Assembly: GCF_029633865.1 (NCBI RefSeq) | Contig: NC_079213.1 | Coordinates: 96,547,919-96,611,918 of the forward strand | DNA from: Lampris incognitus | Taxonomy: Eukaryota; Chordata; Actinopteri; Lampriformes; Lampridae | DNA length: 64,000 nucleotides | Direction: 5' to 3' | Part shown: positions 20,490 through 31,610 of the stretch, in pieces | Layout: the number at the start of each line of letters is the position of its first letter | How positions within the stretch are numbered: the first letter of the stretch is position 1 | Notes under the pieces: generated by a model | Database searches by the model: none | Told to the model about the DNA's origin: nothing | What the model saw: the letters and a program-made list of their open reading frames with translations, nothing else | Made by a program: the position numbers and the translations under genes

Positions 20490-21141
20490 TGTCTGACATT
20501 CTTGTGTAAGAAGTGGGGTTGTTGTGAGGCGTCTAGTGTGTTGGTGTAGTGTTCTGTGCTTTTCACGTCTCACGCTCAGCCTTCACCGCTGGCTAGCAGA
20601 AATGCGAACAGGAGAGCCGGGCACGTAAGTCTCTCCCTGCCAGTACATAGCCTCTCCAACAGCGAGCCCTATGTAGCGCCTCCTCGTGGCGACACACGGT
20701 AACTGGGTACACCTTGAATCCTGGCTGAAATACAAGGGACTCGGAGGAGGTCTGGCCCCTAGACGTGCGGTACGCAGGCCCACCGGTGTGTGGATATTCC
20801 CTGATGCCCACGAACCAGCCCCCAGCTATGGGTTAAATAGTGCCACTACCTAGTGGATCCCTCGGGGGAGGAATAGGCTACGGGAGTAAACCCCTACAGA
20901 AAAACAGCGTCCACAGTGCTTTCGTTTTTTTTTCTTGCCCTTTTGTATCTGTTTAAGTCGGAGAGTACTGCTGGCGTCGTGGCTGCCGCTTCTCCCTCTC
21001 GTAGCCCCCCCCCTTCACATCCACCCTTCTATGTTGTGTTGTTTATCTACTGTTTTGTTTCAACCTGTTTATTGTAAAGCGACTTTGAGTCTTAGAAAGG
21101 CGCTATATAAGTCTGATTATTATTATTATTATTATTATTAT
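20490..21141 (+). mobile_element. Retroposon insertion with LINE-type (ATT)n tail at repeat/primer-site junction
   Basis: The 7-bp sequence TACATTG at 20483-20489 recurs at 21142-21148, giving a target duplication. The insert ends with TGTAAAGCGACTTTGAGTCT...AGGCGCTATATAAGTCTG and (ATT)n, a common teleost LINE 3' end. It lies exactly where the left terminal repeat should meet the primer-binding-like site, which explains the oversized gap between the two repeats. Confidence 0.65.
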
Positions 21142-21252
21142 TACATTGGTATCAGACGTCGGATGGTGAGACCATGAGGCCATCGGAAGCGCGTGCGCCC
21201 AGAGGCGTAAGGGAGCTGGTATGCTGACGCGCTTCCGGAAGGAGGGGGGTAA

Positions 21253-21400
21253 TGGAACGACCACGGATGACTAGACTCACTAGCCCTTGGCTAAGGGGTC
21301 GGACCCTTTAGTCGACTGGTTAACGTAGTCGCCCGTGGTGCAGGATCCGGGTTCGCGTCCCGGCTGCGGCGGTTCCCGGCTGCCCCCCGAATTCGATACA
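21253..21400 (+). repeat. Right terminal repeat of the TRIM-like element
   Basis: 148 bp starting TGGAACGACCACGGATGACT and ending CCCCCCGAATTCGATACA. It carries the same A-box/B-box pair as the left repeat and follows a polypurine tract at 21237-21250. The full-length copy is matched in reverse by 48063-48215. Confidence 0.7.
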
Positions 21401-22139
21401 ATATCATTATTTAAGATACAGTCACCTGACGGCCCCAGCAACTATCAACTAACAGCCATGTATAACTCCAGAGTGAGTGCAGGTCATGAACCTGCAAAGG
21501 GCTCGAGTTTTTTTTTTTTGACATTCCGAGTTATGAATTAGATAAAGGTAAAACTTCTTTCACTTCTCAAGGTTGATTTTCAAAACCTGTTTTTCTCTCA
21601 CCATTCCCAAATCATTGAGGAAGGGTACTTTTAAAACAGTGGCACAGGCTCAATGAGACCAGACAGGACCCCGGTATGTGCACGAACAGGGGGGATGCAC
21701 GCCACCCATTTGCAGGACAATTTCTCAGTCTGTATAGATTGCCTACCGTTCCCCTGTAAACAAGGACAATTACCAAGCTAATGAGATGAGAGAAAAAACC
21801 TCCTTGAGTGATTGATACTCTCAGTGGAGAAATTAATTTGATATTAATAGAGCACTTGGCAAGATAAATAGATAGAGGTGTGTGAGTCCTCTCCTTGATT
21901 GATAATAGCTAGATTGATGGCTGTCTTAATACAAGGTGTTCCTCGAGCCTAAATGAGGTGCTCGTGATAAGGATAGACTTTTGTATAACAACAAGGTCAA
22001 GCATTCTGGATATCTGCCCCAAGTCTTTCAGCATCACAGCGCTTGAAATTTCTTTGACATTGTTATTCAAGTTATACCCCGTATAAAGGAAGGAGATCGG
22101 AAGAATAAACAGCTGGATTACTTATTTGGCTGCGCGAAT
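21401..22139. other. Non-coding stretch
   Basis: No gene or named repeat recognised. AT-rich unique-looking sequence. Confidence 0.45.
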
Positions 22140-22570
22140 TCACGTTTGCAGCGGCCTCACCCAGTACCGTCTTTGTTCACGTCTGCCTCTAAGTTTTGTC
22201 TTCGTTTGATGGCTGGGAGAGCTGGCGCTGGGTCGGCTCGGGGAGCGGGGCAGGCTAAACTAACTGCTAGCCCATGCAGACCGGCAGTTCCGATAACACC
22301 GAGGCCGGTCTGGCGGCGGCCTCACCTGGCGTTGACTGTGGTGTTTCTGATGTCACCGTGAGGCGTGCGGGGAGGTGTGTCGGAGGTGTCTGGCTGGGAG
22401 AGCTGGCGCTGGATCGGCTGGGAGAGCTTCGTCTGCCTCATCCGGTGGGCTCGGGGACCACCGGACCCCTGCCTGGAGCTGCGCCCGTGGAGGAAACGCC
22501 GAGGGCGGTCCAGACCCGTCGCCATGGGAGGGTCTTAGGGGGCCGTGCCCGCCTCCACTAGTGGACTAGT
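22140..22570 (+). repeat. GC-rich repeated module of unknown origin
   Basis: Internally repetitive: GGCTGGGAGAGCTGGCGCTG occurs near 22209 and again near 22392. A roughly 60-bp part (about 22239-22300, including AACTGCTAGCCCATGCAGAC) recurs with few differences at about 26070-26130. It may be part of a retrotransposon leader. The overlapping open frames show no protein family resemblance. Confidence 0.5.
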
Positions 22571-22846
22571 TGAATAAGTTTATTAATTCGGCTATATTAT
22601 TTTCTGTTAAAAATAGAAAAAACTAACTTTATATTCTTATAAAATAAGACATTAAAACAGAGAATTAATGGTGTGTTTTGATCGACTGGGTTCTGTTATG
22701 CGAGCGACAGCCTGTCTCTGGCCGGCCACCGTACTGAAAAAGGAAGTTACGCGCTGTAGCGGCTACCGCGCGATTTCCGTTGGGAGTGGAGCCGAGCTAG
22801 CCGAGCAGCTTTTCCCAGTAGGGTTGCTTTTGCTATTTGCTCAAGA

Positions 22847-25241
22847 ATGGACATTCGTAAATGGTTTAAATCGTCAGTCTCTTCCAACTCTTCTAACGTT
22901 ATATTGGAGGAATCAGATTCCGTCTTCAAATCGGACACTGCACCCAAGCCCCTTGTTGTTGATGCCGGCGGAGATGGCGCCGCCGGAATGCCGCCTAGCG
23001 CCAGCAGCGGCTGCCATGGATCTGAGACTAGCCCAACTACTAGCCTTGCTGCTGCAACCGCAGGAACAGTATTTGGACCACAGCTGCCTGTTGGATTCGG
23101 TGGCTGACCTTGGCGCGGACAAGCCTAAACAAGTTGTGTTGAACAAATATCCAGCCAAAATGTTTGGTGAAAAAAAACAAAAACAAAACAAACAAAAAAC
23201 GTCCATTCTCCTCGAGCAGGTATAGGAATAGGGACTGGCTGCAGTACTCAGTGAAAACGACTCAGCGTTTTGCTATCCGTGCAGGAAATTCAAATCGGTT
23301 TCATCCGATGCAACCTTCTCCGTTAGGGGATTTAATGGCTGGAAACATGCCAAGGGTTTAAATAAGCACGCAGCTTCAAAACAGCATTTAGCCTGTGGAG
23401 CAACGTGGAGGGAGTCGGAAAAACGTAGAGAGACAGGGACAGAGATTTCCACTGTCGTAAATTCAGAACAATTGGCACGCCACAGATATTACATGTCAGA
23501 CATAACTGATATGCTCGAGTTTTTAGTGGTGAATCAATTGCCCTTACGTGGAGATACTACTGGTTTTGTCCTTGTGTCTGTTCAGTACACCATGCGTAAA
23601 GATCCAGAACTGGCAAAGATTACTAAACTATTCCACATAATGCACGCTATACCAGCCCACAGATACAAAACGAGATTATCGAGTTGATGAGCGATGTTGT
23701 GACAGATGGTACAGTGAGACAAGTAGGGGATAGTTGGCACACAATAAATGGAGATGGGACACGGGATCCTATAGGCCAAGAAAGTCTTTAGTCGTCCGTT
23801 TCGTTGAGGAAAACTACGGGGTATGTGAGCGCCTCTTGGTAATGGCCACGTCGGAGAAGGGGGATGCAGAGACATATTAACAGGCGTGATCATCGATGAG
23901 CTCACGAAGGCTGGACTTAGCCCTAACAAAATCCTGAGTCAGGTTTATGATGGCGCGTCACTAATGTCTGGGGGACTTGGTGGCGTGCAGAAATTGCTAC
24001 AAAACAAACTGGATCGTGACATACCATGTATCCATTGCTTTAATCACCAACTTCATTTGGTGGTGATTCATGCCACGTCCAGTGAAGCGGCTGTCGAGGA
24101 ATTTTGCAGCGTATGCAATATGCTGTACAAGTTCACCAGGAAGCCAACCGTCGCTATTCAATACAAGGGCGAGACCCTGAAACGCCTCTTGGGCCAGAGA
24201 TGGACTGGTCATTTGGCAACTGTCGATGTTGTGGTGACGAGTTTCCCCAATATATCCACATTACTGACCGAGGTGGAGGAGAACACGCGGGGCCACGGAG
24301 CTGAGGTGCGGGTCGAGGCTACTGGGCTACTTCGTGCCATATCGCAACCCAGCTTTCGTTTTATTGCACACTTTGTTCTGAAGGTTTTTTCACTTTTCGA
24401 GCCGCCAAACAAACTACTACAAGCCGAAAATATGGACTTGTTCACTGCGGTGACACTTGTGAACAGCGCATCCGAATGCTTACAGAAACTGCGCACAGAG
24501 AACGGGTTTACTGCACTATGGGACCTCTGCGCTCCCTCTCCAGCCACTGCCGAAACTGTGCCTGTGACAGATCCCCACTGTCCAAGCAAGAGAAGACGCA
24601 CACTGAGCAAGAACCTTTGTGAATTTGTAGTCGAAGAAACAGTTGGACAGCCACAGAGCGACACAGGCGAAAAGGCTGAGTTAATGAGATTATTTTACGA
24701 TGTTATCGATGCTGTACAAGGAGAGATGGATGCGCGTTTTGGAGAGCGCAGGAGCGAGCTCATTGGCGCGCAGGCTGCTTTGAACCCAGAGGCCGAAGAG
24801 AATGTCATGGATCCATCGAAGGTGGTAACCCCTCTCCCGAGATTAGCTGGCACTGAAATGGTCGAATCGGAACATGCTGTGGCTCGTGAGTTCCTAGTGA
24901 AGAAGATGACGGAGACCTCGATTCCCCCCAAAGATGGAAAATGGACAATAGCCAACATACTCCTTACGTTCCACTGTGCACTCCAGGCCATGCCCACTGT
25001 AATCTCAGTTTATACCCTTGCCCTAAATCTGGGGGCATCTACCGCAACCTGTGAGAACTCCTTTTCAACCCTTAAAAACGTTTTCTCCGACCATCGGTGT
25101 AGTACGTTGCACAAACGCCAGGCCCAGCTTACTCATCTTGCCTTTGAAAAGGATCTTACTCACAAGTTCAGGGATGAATGGAAGAAGGATATTCTGATGA
25201 GAAGATTCAACACTCAGAAACGCCGCCTTCAACTTTCCTGA
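22847..25241 (+). pseudogene. hAT-superfamily transposase with TTF-type zinc finger (ZMYM-like), frame-broken
   Basis: Starts MDIRKWFK at 22847, a common opening in this group. A zinc-finger region reads FSSSRYRNRDWLQYS and then, after a one-base frame change near 23245, FCYPCRKFK...GFNGWKHAKGLNKHAASKQHLAC, the TTF-type CxxC/H pattern. After further breaks between about 23685 and 23885 the frame is open for 451 residues (23886-25241). This part has SQVYDGASLMSGGLGG and CIHCFNHQLHLVV (RNase H-like transposase core) and a C-terminal dimerisation region with ATCENSFSTLKNVFSD. Such proteins cut and paste hAT elements; host genes of the ZMYM type derive from relatives. At least three disruptions make this copy inactive. 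I could not locate terminal repeats. Introns could explain some breaks, but no convincing splice pair was seen. Confidence 0.88.
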
Positions 25242-26195
25242 GACTGGGAGGACGAGGGCGCTCCATTCAGAGTAAGTTCAGATTGTGTGCGTGCGTGCGT
25301 GCGTGTGTGCGTGCGTGTGTGTCAGCACCCGCTGTAGTGGTTTTTTTAAGAGTGGTCGGCTGCGTTGTACTTGTGATGTTAGTTAAATGTGTTTGGTGCT
25401 TTGCATATCCCCGTGTTGACTGCTTTACATTATGACGACATGATATGATATAATAACGCGTCAGCATCCGCCGTGGTGCTGTTTTGAACCGAGAGATGTG
25501 GTCTGCTGTATTGTCTAGTGCTGTGTGCATAACATGACCTCTGTGTTGACTGCTTTACATGACAAGGACTGATGGGATATCTTCAGGCTGGTCGTATTTG
25601 CTGTTGATGGTTTAACGTGATGATCGTATCGGTCACACTGTATCTTATTTGCAAGTGCACTGATTGCGGTGCCAACATCCCCCCGTTTAGTTATTGCAGC
25701 CCAGGCAGATATTCATTTTCTGAAGCCAATTGTTTACAAAACCTTGTAAGTGCGCCTGATTGGTGCCAATTGTCTAATCAGTGAATGTCTGCATTGGGAA
25801 TGCGTCAGTTTTGTTGCCGCTCCCTCAACGTTATAATCGTAATTTACTGCATTTGAATAATTTTAAGCCTGATACATTGGGACATATTAAATCCATTTGA
25901 GACCAATTTGGTTAGTACGCGACCTCAGTATAGTTGGTATGCGTCAGTGCTGCACGAATACAATAGCATATCGGATTATCAAAAATATTAAATAATAATC
26001 GTGCCCCCTCATGCAGTTCAGGTGCCCCACTGAAGACTGAGCCCTGGCGACGGGTCTGACAGGACGCGGGGGGGGGGCAGGCTAAGCTAACTGCTAGCCC
26101 ATGCAGACCGGCGGTTCCGACAGTCACCCAGGCAGGCCTTCGTTCCCTTGGGCAGTTTTGTTTGGATGTATGTGTTAGTTTGGATATGTGTGTTC
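25242..26195. other. Downstream flank of the hAT pseudogene
   Basis: Contains a GTGCGTGC-rich patch (about 25284-25322), AT-rich sequence, and at about 26070-26130 a second copy of the GC-rich module seen at 22239-22300. No gene found. Part may be the non-coding 3' portion of the hAT element. Confidence 0.45.
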
Positions 26196-26299
26196 TTGTC
26201 CGCACGGCCAATTGTGTCTGTAGGGACGCCCGACCAAGCCGGAGGTAACACGGGGATTCGAACCTATGATCTCCGTGTTGGCAGGCAACGGGATAGAAG
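26196..26299 (-). mobile_element. SINE family A fragment (head region)
   Basis: Matches the head-proximal part of the family A SINE on the minus strand (GGCCAATTGTGTCTGTAGGG, GGGGATTCGAACC). Where the outermost tRNA head should continue, the sequence passes into (CA)n, so the microsatellite has replaced or expanded into the SINE end. Confidence 0.8.
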
Positions 26300-27196
<897 letters not shown>

Positions 27197-28209
27197 CCCC
27201 GTTCACGCTTGGTTTTAAAATGCGTTTTTTTGCGATCGGCTCACAAGTGGGCAGCGCTAAATACAAGTGTACACGACCACCAAAACGTTTTGTGAACCGG
27301 TTACTAGAACCACTTGCCGAGGTGGTCTGGGACGCATTTGACCACATATCTTTTGTAGTGTAAATGCTTATGCGTCCTGATGCGTCCCCGACAAGGACGT
27401 AACAGGAAATACGTCAACAATGCAGGGCGTGGCGGTTGTTTTGGTAACAGCGCGCCGCGTGATTTTTTTTTCGTACCCGTTTTCCCGGGAGCGTTACATT
27501 ATTTTTCCCACCTGGGTTCCCGAAAGACCCGCCTCTACTCTATCTCTGATTGGCTAACCCTATCTCTAACCCCACCCGAACCCTAACCTTAACCAACCTA
27601 ACCAACGGAGGCAACGAGTACTAGCCAATCAGAGGCAGAGTTCCCGGAAAACGGGTGCGAAAAAAAAATCACGCCAGCGGCTGCGCCAACTTTTGAAAAA
27701 AATGGAGAGAGGGGGAGAGTGTACGTGGTTGGAGTACAAGTGAAACGAGATGCCTAACCTCCATTTAGGCAAAAGAATCAGTCCTGTCAGTCTCAACAGT
27801 TGGAATAGTCCGTACATGTATATTAGTGCTCGAAACATCTTCAAACATTAGCTATTGTTTTCACAGCTAGTTAACAAATCTGGCACTTGACTGAAGCCCT
27901 TTGGCCTTGTAGCGGAAGTGACGTAGGCCGTACCGAATTCTTCTTCTTTGGAGCGTTTAATGCCTTGTTGATTGTTGTATGTTACCCCGTGTTGTTGTCT
28001 TGTTATTTTTTATGTTCTGTTTCTTTTTGTGAAATTAATCTGTACATGAATGAAAAATGCAATAAAAAAGTAACGAAATCTGTTCACAAGTGGTCAGCAG
28101 GACACATTTGGAGACGCGTGACAGACACAGGTGTAAACGGTGATGCGTCTCGCTGTCCACTTGTGATCCGGTCGCCCAAAACGCATTTTAAAACCAAGCG
28201 TAAACAGGG
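27197..28209. mobile_element. DNA transposon remnant (MITE-like) with about 55-bp inverted repeats
   Basis: Left arm 27197-27255 (CACGCTTGGTTTTAAAATGC...) and right arm 28152-28209 are inverted repeats at roughly 85% identity, including GCTTGGTTTTAAAATGCGTT. The interior has no transposase. A second palindromic element lies inside (27457-27674). Confidence 0.7.
27457..27674. mobile_element. 218-bp palindromic MITE nested in the larger element
   Basis: Arms 27457-27490 and 27641-27674 are nearly perfect inverted repeats (GCGTGATTTTTTTTTCG...CCCG). Subterminal CTCTGATTGGCTA is also inverted on the other side. The centre is CTAACCCTAT/CCCTAACCTTAACC, a degenerate telomere-like string. No ORF. 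Confidence 0.8.
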
Positions 28210-28339
28210 TCTGGTATAAAATCTAAACGCTGAGGAAAATGACGTATGCATCCTACAGTGCAGAAATTCCTGCCATATCAGCAGAGTCTTTCCCCCCCAC
28301 TGCTACTGTAACAGTAGAGGACGGTGGAGAACACCTGGT

Positions 28340-28690
28340 CGTCTCAGTGTGTATTTTCTATTAACGACTCCGTGTCACCAAACTTTTAACAAATGGCCCC
28401 CTGGCACCCCGACGCCCCGAAAAACCCCAGCTCGGAAATTAAGCATCTGCATCATAAATCTTGGAAAGTTACAATAATTTGCAATTCACTCCCTCATCAA
28501 AGGCAATATTACCCTAATTTATTATCTCCCCGCACGAAGGGGGGCGCAAAGGCCGTGGAGATAAGAGTTTATCAGGAGGGGGATTGATTTTCATTAACTG
28601 ATTGTAATAAAGATGAACTGCCTGCCGCGCGCGCTGACCAAGAGCCACACTTTATTGTAATTGGGACAATTTATTTCATGAGCCAGTGGT
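28340..28690. promoter_or_regulatory. Candidate conserved non-coding element (speculative)
   Basis: Low-repeat AT-rich block bearing several homeodomain-like TAATTT/ATTA cores, TTATCAGG (GATA-like) and AATTGGGACAATTTATT, between repeat-rich segments. No coding potential. Called only because its texture resembles vertebrate developmental enhancers; no alignment was possible. Confidence 0.2.
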
Positions 28691-29228
28691 TCTACTTTTT
28701 TCCCCACCCCCCCACCCCAATCCCCCTTTTTTATATCTGTCTGCACTCTTCAAAATGGGAATATTGTGTCCCGGCCATACGGCTCTGGTCGCTATATATA
28801 GACGGGCTCATGATGTATGAACAAGATATGCATCATTTTGTCTCTACGTGGTGTGTGTTGGGCGGGGGCGGGGGGCAGGGGCGGGGGTCAGCTGCCAACA
28901 AATATTGTTGGCAATAACAGAGATCGTGTGTGTGTGTTTGTGTGTGATCATTGTTGTTGTTTTTTTGGCAGCAAAACAATGTAGTGGTTAAGTTAATTTG
29001 ACGATAAGAATTTCAAATCTTCCTCTTGAGGTACAATTACATTTTCCTGCTTGTCAAAAAACAGGGTGAGCTTTTTCTTTTTCCCCCAACTCAGTTATTT
29101 TATCATCCAAGATTCTTTCCTGTTGAGAAATCTAATGTTTATTTGCCAAACACACTTGTTTTGTTTACCCATTTGCTCAGATACACGGTTGCAGCTTTCG
29201 TGTGTCCCCCCTCCTCCCCTCCCCGCAG
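28691..29228. other. Non-coding stretch before the candidate exon
   Basis: G-rich patch at about 28860-28890 and a short GT run near 28927. The last 40 bp are the pyrimidine tract that makes the acceptor of the candidate exon. Confidence 0.4.
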
Positions 29229-29338
29229 CATGGCGACCAGCTCCCCGCCAAAGCGCCGGGCCTCAGTCTCCACGATGACAGATAATCTAAATTATCCCAC
29301 CTACTGCCCCATTGAGTTTTCATACGAGTATGAAATAG
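29229..29338 (+). CDS. Candidate internal coding exon of an unidentified gene
   Basis: A strong pyrimidine tract and CCCCTCCCCGCAG end at 29228, and ATAG|GTACAT provides a donor at 29339. The 110-bp interval is open and reads MATSSPPKRRASVSTMTDNL, then NYPTYCPIEFSYEYEI, ending in phase 1. The residue mix is protein-like rather than simple repeat, and PKRRAS is a plausible basophilic kinase site. I do not recognise the family. If real, its partner exons lie in the surrounding 'desert' or outside the window; 56680-56717 is phase-compatible but weak. It could equally be a chance open interval between splice-like sites. Confidence 0.35.
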
Positions 29339-29715
29339 GTACATTTCCCACCCCTAAAGCTTGCAGCATTTTATGATAGTGTGAATCCCAAAGTAGACCT
29401 TCTGTCTGATATGCAACCCTACTGTATGTGTGCTATGACTACCCCCCCCCCCATAATAAATGTCGGAGGAGAAGCTGAAGCCGGGTGTGATGAGCTCTTT
29501 TTAATTTGATTATCTGCCAAAGGGCCACATGCTCTTATCAGTGATGGTCACAGTTTCATCCCTCAGCAGTGATAAGACGTCGATAACAGGCCGAGACAGA
29601 CGGGCTGCGAAAGGTCGCGACATCTGTACTTGTGTGGACAGTCAAGGTCCCTGTGACATGGACAGATGCATCATGGGAGGGCGATTTGGTTGAGAGACAC
29701 CCCCCCCCACACACA

Positions 29716-29972
29716 CACCTCTCTCTCCCTCCCTCCTTCACTGTGTCTTTCTCCCCCTCCCTCTCTCTCGCTCCTGCTCTCTCTCTCTCGCTGTCTGTCT
29801 CTCTCCCCCCTCTCTGCCTCCCTCCCTCTCTCTCTTTCAGGGATCATTTCTATAGTTCCTAACTTGAGAAATGGGTTTCGAAAGTGATGAATCTCTCTCT
29901 CTTGCTCTCTGCCTCTCTCCCTCCCTCCCTCTCTCTCTGTCACTCTCTCCCTCCCTCTCTCTGTCTCTCTGC
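29716..29972. repeat. CT-rich low-complexity region
   Basis: Mostly CTCTCTCCCTCC in two blocks separated by about 60 bp of ordinary sequence (29838-29892). Yields spurious serine/leucine and arginine/glutamate frames. Confidence 0.9.
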
Positions 29973-30284
29973 ATTGTGGGTATGCACGCCGCGCAACACT
30001 GACAAGTCAAGTCCGAGAGGGAGACCATCCAGTTTGTAACTTTTATTGTAAAATTGAAAAAAAGGAGAGAAAGAGAGAAAAGCCCCGGTAAGCATTTCTT
30101 TTTGATACATATCTTTATCTTAATTGTGAAAGAAACAAAAATAAAAATGATAATGCATCATTGAAGACATAAGAAAACAAATAATTAGATAAATAAACAA
30201 ATCAATCCATAAATAAATAAATAAATAGATAAATAGATAAATAAATAAGACATCAAGTTATGCACTTGACCAAATCATGAATTA
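29973..30284. other. AT-rich sequence before the assembly gap
   Basis: Includes degenerate AAATAAATAGATAAATAGAT repeats (about 30180-30248). No gene. Confidence 0.6.
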
Positions 30285-30484
30285 NNNNNNNNNNNNNNNN
30301 NNNNNNNNNNNNNNNNNNNNNNNNNNNNNNNNNNNNNNNNNNNNNNNNNNNNNNNNNNNNNNNNNNNNNNNNNNNNNNNNNNNNNNNNNNNNNNNNNNNN
30401 NNNNNNNNNNNNNNNNNNNNNNNNNNNNNNNNNNNNNNNNNNNNNNNNNNNNNNNNNNNNNNNNNNNNNNNNNNNNNNNNNNNN
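30285..30484. other. Assembly gap, 200 N
   Basis: Exactly 200 undetermined bases, a likely default-size scaffold gap rather than a measured length. Frames spanning it are artefacts. Confidence 0.99.
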
Positions 30485-30861
30485 GTGTGACAATGTGGTC
30501 CTTGGTACTGTGTTTAAAAGAACCGCAGGAATTATTTCACACCAGACATTTTTACTTGACAGTCTTTTCTCTAAAAAAGAAAAAAAAGGTCAGATGTTAG
30601 TGGAACACGTACCCATGATGGATTAAAATATCTGCTCCACAAAATCTGTTGTGGACACCGCTGTCGTGGCCAGAATTAAACCCATTGCTCACAGGCCAAA
30701 GGATGTGATTCACAGCACACACACACAGTGTGTCCAAATGAAACCAGTTCCTCCATCCGCAGACACCTTCTCGCTCGCAACAAATGCCTTCGCACACACT
30801 TACGTGACGCAAACACAAGCAATTATACACCCTCACACATAGACCCACTCACACATACGCA

Positions 30862-30863
<2 letters not shown>

Positions 30864-30918
<55 letters not shown>
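30864..30918. repeat. (CA)n microsatellite
   Basis: About 27 uninterrupted CA units, preceded by imperfect ACTCACACAT sequence. Confidence 0.97.
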
Positions 30919-30921
<3 letters not shown>

Positions 30922-31287
30922 CTTCTTCCTCGCAGCTCTTTATCAGATTACAAATTGCCCCTGCCAGATTAAATGAAAATGAGAAAGAGGAAAAGGGGGA
31001 CAGAAATGAATGGGAAGAAAGAAAAGGAGAGAGAAATTTGAGCCTTCAAACATAAGGACATAATAAAGGCTAAAACATTCAGCTTTTAATTAAAATTAGC
31101 CATATCAGCATAGAGTAATTTGAAATTGTCTTGGGGACTTCACAGAGAAAAAGGAAGAGGCAGGGACTTTAAACCATTAAACCCAGCTGATAAACCAGTC
31201 ATACCGGAGGAGCCCCTATCTCTCCTTACAATTTCATCTCTTTCACCTTATTTGTTGACTCGTTTTTACAGAAACACATGGTGCTTT
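30919..31287. other. Non-coding AT-rich stretch
   Basis: No gene or named repeat recognised. Confidence 0.5.
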
Positions 31288-31475
31288 CCTTCCTTCCTTC
31301 CTTCCTTCCTTCTTTCTTTCCTTCCTTCCTCCCTCCCTCCCTCCCTTTCATCCATCCTTCCTCCCTCCCTTCTTTCCTTCCTACCATTTTTTCCTTTCTT
31401 CCTTCCACCCTCCCTTTCTTCCTCCCTCCGTCCTTTCCTTCATTCCTTCCTTTCTCCCTCCCCCTTCTCCCTTTG
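31288..31475. repeat. (CCTT)n-derived pyrimidine tract
   Basis: Begins as pure CTTC repeats and degenerates into CTTT/CCCT variants over about 190 bp; pyrimidine-rich sequence continues to about 31610. Polypurine/polypyrimidine DNA of this kind can form triplex structures. Confidence 0.92.
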
Positions 31476-31610
31476 ATCCAGCTCACTCTCTTTCCATATT
31501 TCTATTCCTTCAAACGTCATCTTTTTTTTCCACCTCCCCATCTCCTTTTTCTCCCCCCCCCCTTCTCCTTTATTTCTTCTCGCTCTCAGCTTTTCTCTTT
31601 CTTTTATCTC

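Larger units (their letters stand above)
20366..21400 (+). mobile_element. Candidate miniature LTR (TRIM-like) element with tRNA-like terminal repeats
   Basis: Two direct repeats bound the unit: 20366-20486 (TGTAACGACC...GCTACA) and 21253-21400 (TGGAACGACC...GATACA). They are clearly homologous over about 115 bp. Between them, after removing a 652-bp insertion (20490-21141), only about 107 bp of internal sequence remains. That begins TTGGTATCAGAC, resembling an initiator-Met-tRNA primer-binding site, and ends with a purine tract GGAAGGAGGGGGGTAA just before the second repeat. The TG...CA ends, primer site and polypurine tract fit an LTR retrotransposon with no coding capacity. No clear 5-bp target duplication is visible, which is the main weakness. 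Confidence 0.6.

Noticed and set aside
22668..23225. 185-residue ORF overlapping the start of the hAT transposase
   Set aside because: It overlaps in another frame the MDIRKWFK frame, which has recognisable transposase features; composition is alanine/leucine-rich with no family match.
27541..27600. True interstitial telomere repeat
   Set aside because: CCCTAA-like units are few and irregular and lie at the centre of a palindromic MITE, so they belong to that element rather than to a fused telomere.
30275..30600. Frames spanning the N gap
   Set aside because: They consist of undetermined residues and only exist because the gap has no stop codons.
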